Position numbers and translations under genes: made by a program. Positions 59,310-64,000 of a DNA stretch of 64,000 bases are shown one piece after another; positions within the stretch are counted from its first letter, which is position 1, and every line of letters begins with the position of its first letter. The notes beneath the pieces are model-generated. The model saw only the letters and a list, made by a program, of their open reading frames with translations, was not told the origin of the DNA and ran no database searches. The stretch comes from Hymenobacter aerilatus (lineage in GTDB: Bacteria > Bacteroidota > Bacteroidia > Cytophagales > Hymenobacteraceae), in assembly GCF_022921095.1 (NCBI RefSeq), contig NZ_CP095053.1, positions 2,026,501-2,090,500 of the forward strand. Reading direction: 5' to 3'.

Positions 59310-60701
59310 ATGAACGACAAGCAACATACGATTAAGGCCCCGGTAACAGTGAGCGGCATTGGGCTGCACACGGGCGTAGTGGCCACCATGACCTTCTGTC
59401 CGGCGCCGGTCAACCACGGCTATAAGTTTCAGCGCATCGATTTGCCCGGCCAGCCCCTGGTAGATGCCGACGTGGACAACGTAGTAGACCTCTCGCGCGG
59501 TACGACCATCGAGCAGAACGGTGCCCGCGTAAACACCGTGGAGCACACCCTGGCTGCCCTGGTAGGCTTGCAAATCGACAACGTGCTCATTCAGCTCAGC
59601 GGCCCCGAGCCGCCTATTATGGATGGCTCGTCGTATGAGTTCATCAAGCCCTTGCAGGAGGTAGGGCTGGAAGAGCAGAACGCGCTGCGCAACTATTTCG
59701 AGATTCCCGACGAAATCCGCTACCAGGATAATCCCCGGGGTGTAGAAATTGCCGCCCTACCCCTCGACAACTACCGCCTCACGGTGATGGTAGACTACAA
59801 CTCGCCGGTGCTGGGCTCGCAACACGCCTCGCTCACGGAGATGTCGCAGTTTGCCACCGAAATTGCTTCGTCGCGCACGTTCTGTTTTCTGCACGAACTG
59901 GAAGCGCTGTACAAGCAAAACCTCATCAAAGGCGGCGACTTGAGCAACGCCATTGTAGTGGTGGACCGCGTGGTGAGCGAAGATGAGCTGAGCGAGTTGG
60001 CCGAGATGCTAGGCAAGCCTAAAGTAGCTGTCAAGAAAGAAGGCATTCTCAACAACGTGGACCTGCGCCACAAAAACGAGCCCGCCCGCCACAAGCTTCT
60101 CGACCTCATCGGCGACCTGGCTTTGGTAGGCCGCCCGCTGAAAGGCCAGATTCTAGCTGCGCGGCCTGGCCACGCCGCCAACGTAGCGTTTGCCAAGCGC
60201 CTGAAAAAGAAAATGCTGGAGGTAGACTCCTCGCCCGTACCACACTACGACCCCGCTCGTGTGCCGGTGATGGACATCAACCAGATTGCTGCTACCCTAC
60301 CCCACCGCTACCCCTTCCTGCTCATCGACAAAATTATTCACCTGGATGCCACCACGGTAACCGGCGTGAAAAACGTGACGATGAACGAGCCGTTTTTCCC
60401 CGGTCACTTCCCCGGCAACCCTGTGATGCCAGGCGTACTGCAGATTGAGGCAATGGCACAAACCGGTGGTATTCTGGTACTTAACACCGTACCCGACCCC
60501 GAAAACTACTGGACGTATTTCCTGGGCATCGACACTTGTCGCTTCCGCCGGATGGTGAAACCCGGCGACACCATTATCTTCAAATGCCAGCTACTGGCCC
60601 CCATTAAGCGAGGGATTGCCAAGATGAGCGGCAAGGCTTTTGTGAACGGAAAAGTGGTGATGGAAGCAGAGATGAGCGCCAGCATCGTGAAGAAGAATTA
60701 A
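59310..60701 (+). CDS. lpxC-fabZ: Bifunctional LpxC deacetylase / FabZ dehydratase
   Basis: 463 aa. LpxC part: GIGLHTGVVATMTFCPAP, NTVEHTLAALVGL (zinc His), PIMDGSS and RHKLLDLIGDLALVGRPLKG. FabZ part from about residue 310: IAATLPHRYPFLLIDKII and FFPGHFPGNPVMPGVLQIEA. LpxC makes the committed step of lipid A synthesis; FabZ dehydrates beta-hydroxyacyl-ACP. The fusion is normal in Bacteroidota. Confidence 0.97.
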   Translation: MNDKQHTIKAPVTVSGIGLHTGVVATMTFCPAPVNHGYKFQRIDLPGQPLVDADVDNVVDLSRGTTIEQNGARVNTVEHTLAALVGLQIDNVLIQLSGPEPPIMDGSSYEFIKPLQEVGLEEQNALRNYFEIPDEIRYQDNPRGVEIAALPLDNYRLTVMVDYNSPVLGSQHASLTEMSQFATEIASSRTFCFLHELEALYKQNLIKGGDLSNAIVVVDRVVSEDELSELAEMLGKPKVAVKKEGILNNVDLRHKNEPARHKLLDLIGDLALVGRPLKGQILAARPGHAANVAFAKRLKKKMLEVDSSPVPHYDPARVPVMDINQIAATLPHRYPFLLIDKIIHLDATTVTGVKNVTMNEPFFPGHFPGNPVMPGVLQIEAMAQTGGILVLNTVPDPENYWTYFLGIDTCRFRRMVKPGDTIIFKCQLLAPIKRGIAKMSGKAFVNGKVVMEAEMSASIVKKN

Positions 60702-60795
60702 TAATTAAGAAGTAAAAATTAAAAATGGCCTGTAGTTCTGTGCTATTCCCGCCATTGACGCCAATTCTTAATTCTTAATTTTTAATTATTAATTG
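60697..60795. repeat. AT-rich inverted repeat between lpxC-fabZ and lpxA
   Basis: TTAATAATTAAGAAGTAAAAATT near 60700 is opposed by AATTCTTAATTTTTAATTATTAATT near 60770-60793; a spacer of about 45 bases lies between. Such TTAATT-rich repeats look like dispersed host intergenic elements. Confidence 0.6.
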
Positions 60796-60803
60796 AAAAA
60801 AGC

Positions 60804-61601
60804 ATGAACCAGCCGTTTGCCTATATCCACCCCGAAGCCAAAATTGCCCATAACGTAGTGGTAGAGCCATTCTCCACTATTTATCAGGACGTTGAAATTG
60901 GGGAGGGTACTTGGATTGGTCCGAACGTGACCATTATGCCGGGCGCCCGGATTGGCAAGAACTGCAAGATTTTTCCAGGCGCCGTTATTTCCGCTGTGCC
61001 ACAGGACCTGAAATTTGCAGGCGAAAAAACCACGGCTCACATCGGTGATAATACTGTGATTCGGGAGTGCGTGACGGTGAACCGTGGCACTGTGGACCGG
61101 CAGCGCACCGTAGTGGGCAGCAACTGCCTGCTCATGGCCTACGTGCACGTAGCGCACGACTGCGTTATTGGTGACAACTGCATTCTGGCTAACTCGGTGC
61201 AAGTGGCCGGCCACGTTGAAATAGGCGATTATGCCATTGTAGGCGGCTCCTCGGCCGTGCACCAGTTTGTGAAGGTAGGGCCGCACGCCATGATTTCGGG
61301 TGGTTCGTTGATTCGCAAAGATGTGCCGCCCTTTGTGAAAGCTGGACGCGAGCCGCTTTCGTACTCTGGTATCAACAGCATCGGGTTGCGTCGTCGGGGC
61401 TTTTCCGACCAGAAGATTTCCGAGATTCAGCAGCTTTACCGCTTACTGTTCCTAGGTGGGCTGAATAACAACGAGGCGTTGGATAAGATCGAGTTGGAGT
61501 TGGCACCGTCTCCTGAGCGCGACGAGGTAGTAAACTTCGTGCGGCAATCGGGCCGAGGAGTAATTAAGGGGTACAACCGCCACAACAGCAGTGCAGATTG
61601 A
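60804..61601 (+). CDS. lpxA: UDP-N-acetylglucosamine O-acyltransferase
   Basis: 265 aa. Hexapeptide repeats (IHPEAKIAHNVVVEPFSTIY, GTWIGPNVTIMPGARIGKNC) and AYVHVAHDCVIGDNCILANS with the catalytic His, then the C-terminal helical domain (YSGINSIGLRRRGFS). First step of lipid A synthesis. Its stop overlaps the ABC gene's GTG start. Confidence 0.97.
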   Translation: MNQPFAYIHPEAKIAHNVVVEPFSTIYQDVEIGEGTWIGPNVTIMPGARIGKNCKIFPGAVISAVPQDLKFAGEKTTAHIGDNTVIRECVTVNRGTVDRQRTVVGSNCLLMAYVHVAHDCVIGDNCILANSVQVAGHVEIGDYAIVGGSSAVHQFVKVGPHAMISGGSLIRKDVPPFVKAGREPLSYSGINSIGLRRRGFSDQKISEIQQLYRLLFLGGLNNNEALDKIELELAPSPERDEVVNFVRQSGRGVIKGYNRHNSSAD

Positions 61602-62223
61602 GGCCAACGGCCTGAGCAAGCGCTACCTGCGCGAGTGGATCTTCCGCGACCTGACCCACACGTTTCGGCCAGGGTCGGCCACGGCCATCTTGGGGCCGAA
61701 CGGCTCAGGCAAAAGCACGCTGCTTAATACGTTATCGGGCCAGCTCCTACCCAGCCAGGGTACGCTCACCTACACGTGGCAGGGCCAGCCGGTAGCAGTA
61801 GATGACGTACCACGTCTTCTGGCTTACTGCGCGCCCTACCTGGAAGTAGTGGAAGAACTAACGCTCACGGAGCTGCTGCACTTTCATACCCGCTTTAAAC
61901 CACTGCGTCCCGGCCTCACACCTCAGAAGCTGATTGAGCTGATGTACCTAGAAAACTCGCGTCATAAGCTGGTGCGCGATTTTTCCTCCGGTATGAAGCA
62001 GCGCCTGAAGCTGGGCCTGGCCCTCTACGCTGACGCCCCTCTCCTCCTGCTCGACGAGCCCACCACTAACCTCGACCGGGCCGGTGTAGCCTGGTACCTG
62101 GAGCACGCCCGCGCCACCATTGCCGGGCGCACGGTGCTGGTCAGTTCCAATGTACCGGAGGAATATGAATTCTGCTCTGAGCACCTCAGCGTCACGGACT
62201 TTGGCGCCAAGGCGGCACGCTGA
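61591..62223 (+). CDS. ABC transporter ATP-binding protein, 210 aa
   Basis: GTG start overlapping lpxA by 11 bases. Walker A GPNGSGKST (35-43), signature SSGMKQRLK (132-140), Walker B LLLLDEPTTNLD. It is a lone ATPase of the CcmA/GldA type; no permease follows. Coupling to lpxA suggests a role in envelope export, which is inference. Confidence 0.9.
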   Translation: MQIEANGLSKRYLREWIFRDLTHTFRPGSATAILGPNGSGKSTLLNTLSGQLLPSQGTLTYTWQGQPVAVDDVPRLLAYCAPYLEVVEELTLTELLHFHTRFKPLRPGLTPQKLIELMYLENSRHKLVRDFSSGMKQRLKLGLALYADAPLLLLDEPTTNLDRAGVAWYLEHARATIAGRTVLVSSNVPEEYEFCSEHLSVTDFGAKAAR

Positions 62224-62240
62224 TTTTGGGCAGGAGCATG

Positions 62241-62248
62241 TATATTTG
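62241..62248 (+). promoter_or_regulatory. -7 element before the Uma2 gene
   Basis: TATATTTG, a perfect TAnnTTTG, 3 bases before ATG 62252 and 18 before ATG 62267. Confidence 0.5.
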
Positions 62249-62266
62249 GCTATGACCTACTTGCCT

Positions 62267-62855
62267 ATGTCAGCCCAGCAACAACCCTACGTCACGCCCG
62301 AAGAATATTTGGCCGCCGAGCGGGCTGCCAATCGTGACACCGATGGCAAGCACGAGTATTTCCAAGGAGAAGTATATGCTATGGGCGGCGCCAGCCGGCA
62401 GCATAACTTATTGGTGACCAATCTAATCGTGGGGTTAGATACACGGCAACGTGTATCCCAGCGATATGCGTGTGCATGTAGCCAGCAATGGTCTGTATAC
62501 TTACCCGGATGTAGTGGTGGCCTGCGGTGACGAAGAATTTCTGCCAGACGCCTACCTCGATACGTTATTGAATCCGGTTGTGCTAGTTGAAGTTTCTTCT
62601 CGCTCTACAGCACAGTACGATCAGGAAGGCAAGTTTCTCCTGTACCTTAATATTTCTAGCCTGCGACACTACTTGCTGGTTGACAGCCAACGCGTGCGCA
62701 TCCTATGCATTACGCGGCTGGAAACCGATACGTGGAACTTTCGCGAGTATAGCCAGCTGACAGAGCAGGTAGAATTATCGGCTTTGCAGCTGGGAATTCC
62801 CATTAGCGAAATCTACCGAAAAGTGCTTTTGCCGGCTGCTAACAGCACTTTGTAA
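62267..62855 (+). pseudogene. Uma2-family protein, frameshifted
   Basis: The N-part (VTPEEYLAAERAANRDTDGK, HEYFQGEVYAMGGASRQHNL) is in one frame up to LIVGLDTRQ. The C-part (NVYPSDMRVHVASNGLYTYP, DVVVACGDEEF, PVVLVEVSSRST) continues in another from about 62446. Intact Uma2 proteins read through this region, so a few codons plus a non-multiple of three seem lost. Uma2 has a PD-(D/E)XK nuclease-like fold, function unclear. Confidence 0.8.
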
Positions 62856-62972
62856 GATTCTCTTTACCTTTCGCCCGAACTTCTAAACGCCCTGCCCCGT
62901 ATCTTCGCCCTTGGGCAGTGGCATAACTAAGCTACTTCATTTTTTCACCTCTTTTCGCCCCTTACCACGGCC

Positions 62973-63335
62973 ATGAGAACGTACGACGACTTCGACGACG
63001 ACAACCTCGACGATGACGACGAGCTTGACAATTTTGCCAAATCCGGCGGCAGCAAAACCCGCGGCAGCGACGAGGATAAGCTTTCGGCTAAGTACTCCGA
63101 CTATCTGATGTGGCGCGACACCGGCTCCTCGCACGACGAGGCCCTAGACCTTGCCAACATGACGGAGGAAGAATACGCCACGGCAGAAGCTGCCGACGAC
63201 TCCAGCGACAGCAGCGGCTTCGGCAGCTTCGATGACGACCTGGACGATGACGACGATTTGGATGATGACGACAGCTACAGTAGCCGCGGCAGCAAGCGCG
63301 GCGGCAAAGGCGGTTATGACGACGACGATTATTAA
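62973..63335 (+). CDS. Asp/Ser-rich acidic protein, 120 aa
   Basis: MRTYDDFDDDNLDDDDELDN with a folded-looking centre (SAKYSDYLMWRDTGSSHDEA, NMTEEEYATAEAA) and acidic ends (DDDLDDDDDLDDDDSYSSRG). Extremely acidic and probably disordered. Host gene of unknown function, followed by a bidirectional terminator. Confidence 0.75.
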   Translation: MRTYDDFDDDNLDDDDELDNFAKSGGSKTRGSDEDKLSAKYSDYLMWRDTGSSHDEALDLANMTEEEYATAEAADDSSDSSGFGSFDDDLDDDDDLDDDDSYSSRGSKRGGKGGYDDDDY

Positions 63336-63398
63336 TGTGTTGATTGTTTGATGTGCTGGTATGCTGATTCTCTGTATATAATGCACTCGTAACACACA

Positions 63399-63440
63399 AA
63401 AAGAAAGCCCGTGCTTAGGTAAGCACGGGCTTTCTTTTTG
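63399..63440. terminator. Bidirectional rho-independent terminator
   Basis: AAAGAAAGCCCGTGCTT and AAGCACGGGCTTTCTTT form a long stem with a 4-base loop and A/T tails on both sides. It serves the acidic-protein gene (plus) and the DUF4197 gene (minus). Confidence 0.9.
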
Positions 63441-63471
63441 CAGTTTCATCACCAATCAGCCCACCAAAAGA

Positions 63472-64000
63472 TTAGCCTCTGCCGAATACGCGCTTTAGTA
63501 GCTCGGTGGTGCGGGCAACGGGGTTTTCGCGGATGTTGGCTTCTTCCTGCGCTACCAGCGTAAACAAACCGTCGATGGCCTTGCCGGTGGCATACTGGTT
63601 GAGGTCGGTTTGCACGGGCGTCACCAGTGGAATCTTGTTGTAGCGCGTGGTCAGGGCCGAGTAGTAGCGGGTAGCATTCACCTTATCCAGCGACTGTTGG
63701 ATGATGGGCTGGAAGGCCGTGGTTAGCTGCGTAGTAGTAGTGCGCTTCAGGTACTGAGTGGCTGCATCCTTCTGGCCCGTCAGGATGCCCCACACATCTT
63801 TAAAAGTCAGGCTTTTGATGGCTGCCAGAAAAATAGGCTTAGCACTCTTGGCAGCATCTTCGGCCCCACGATTCAACGACAGTTCAAACTGATCTACCTG
63901 GCTACCCAGTCCAATGGTACGCAATGTGTTGGCTACGCGCTGGGCATCGGGCGGAAACGGGATACGAATGAGCTTATTGAGGTAGAAACCATCTGTTTGA
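63472..64000 (-). CDS. DUF4197 family protein, partial at window edge
   Basis: The open frame runs to the right edge without a start; visible part about 175 aa. IPFPPDAQRVANTLRTIGLG, LSLNRGAEDAAKSAKPIFLA, FKDVWGILTGQKDAATQYLK and QEEANIRENPVARTTELLKR match DUF4197, a conserved Gram-negative family usually with a signal peptide. The N-terminus lies beyond 64000. Confidence 0.85.
   Translation of the reverse strand, partial: QTDGFYLNKLIRIPFPPDAQRVANTLRTIGLGSQVDQFELSLNRGAEDAAKSAKPIFLAAIKSLTFKDVWGILTGQKDAATQYLKRTTTTQLTTAFQPIIQQSLDKVNATRYYSALTTRYNKIPLVTPVQTDLNQYATGKAIDGLFTLVAQEEANIRENPVARTTELLKRVFGRG

Noticed and set aside
59310-60701. lpxC-fabZ fusion as a novel gene
   Set aside because: This fusion is known and usual in Bacteroidota.
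62241-62855. Two separate Uma2-like genes
   Set aside because: The two frames carry the N- and C-terminal halves of one Uma2 protein; the second has no independent start context.

Overview
The window is almost entirely one tailed-phage genome (a prophage; siphovirus type inferred from its HK97-type head, -1 frameshifted tail chaperone and long tape measure) joined at about 58.1 kb to the chromosome of a Bacteroidota host. A Hymenobacter-like Cytophagales host is an inference. It rests on the lpxD / fused lpxC-fabZ / lpxA cluster, on TAnnTTTG -7 promoter elements placed a few bases before start codons, and on GC-rich codon use. No taxon was searched.

Layout. Positions 1-660 hold a tRNA-Pro(UGG), two hairpin terminators and no clear gene. 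Nearly all phage genes then run on the minus strand, so they are read from right to left. At 57.4-58.1 kb lie a divergent control region with TGTAA/TTACA operators and a XRE repressor. Leftward early genes (57.4-40.6 kb) follow: HNH protein, AntA/AntB antirepressor, Ea22-like proteins, a frameshifted ERF recombinase, a three-repeat Myb/SANT-like protein, dUTPase, a ribbon-helix-helix regulator, a methyltransferase-like protein, a DUF1376 replication protein with an iteron-like array inside it, and DnaB helicase. At 39.8-40.4 kb a helix-turn-helix gene marks the early/late boundary. Late genes come next: small and large terminase, portal, an accessory block at 30.9-36.7 kb that includes an M50 site-2-type protease, MuF minor head protein, prohead protease, capsid, connectors, tail tube, frameshifted tail chaperone, tape measure, baseplate proteins, collagen-like and sugar-binding fibres, and finally a lysis block (endolysin, holin-like proteins and a possible unimolecular spanin).

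The clearest structure not explained by gene calls is a late regulon. Four sites of the form ACTAGCCAACAnnTTGCG lie 33-34 bases upstream of TAGnTTyG -7 elements, which in turn sit 4-5 bases before the ATG of the first gene of each late transcription unit (39788, 29934, 20486, 17277). They look like activator-dependent promoters making leaderless mRNAs. The HTH gene at 39848-40444 is the best candidate activator, and its stop codon lies inside the first site.

Plus-strand islands (10.1, 20.6 and 34.8-36.0 kb) interrupt the minus-strand late region and look like morons or their remains: a truncated acyltransferase, a small secreted protein, and a four-gene cassette led by a possible ribbon-helix-helix protein. 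No integrase is visible, so it is either left of position 1 or absent. From 58135 rightwards the DNA is host: lpxD, lpxC-fabZ, lpxA, an ABC ATPase, a frameshifted Uma2 gene, an Asp-rich protein and a DUF4197 protein cut by the window edge.
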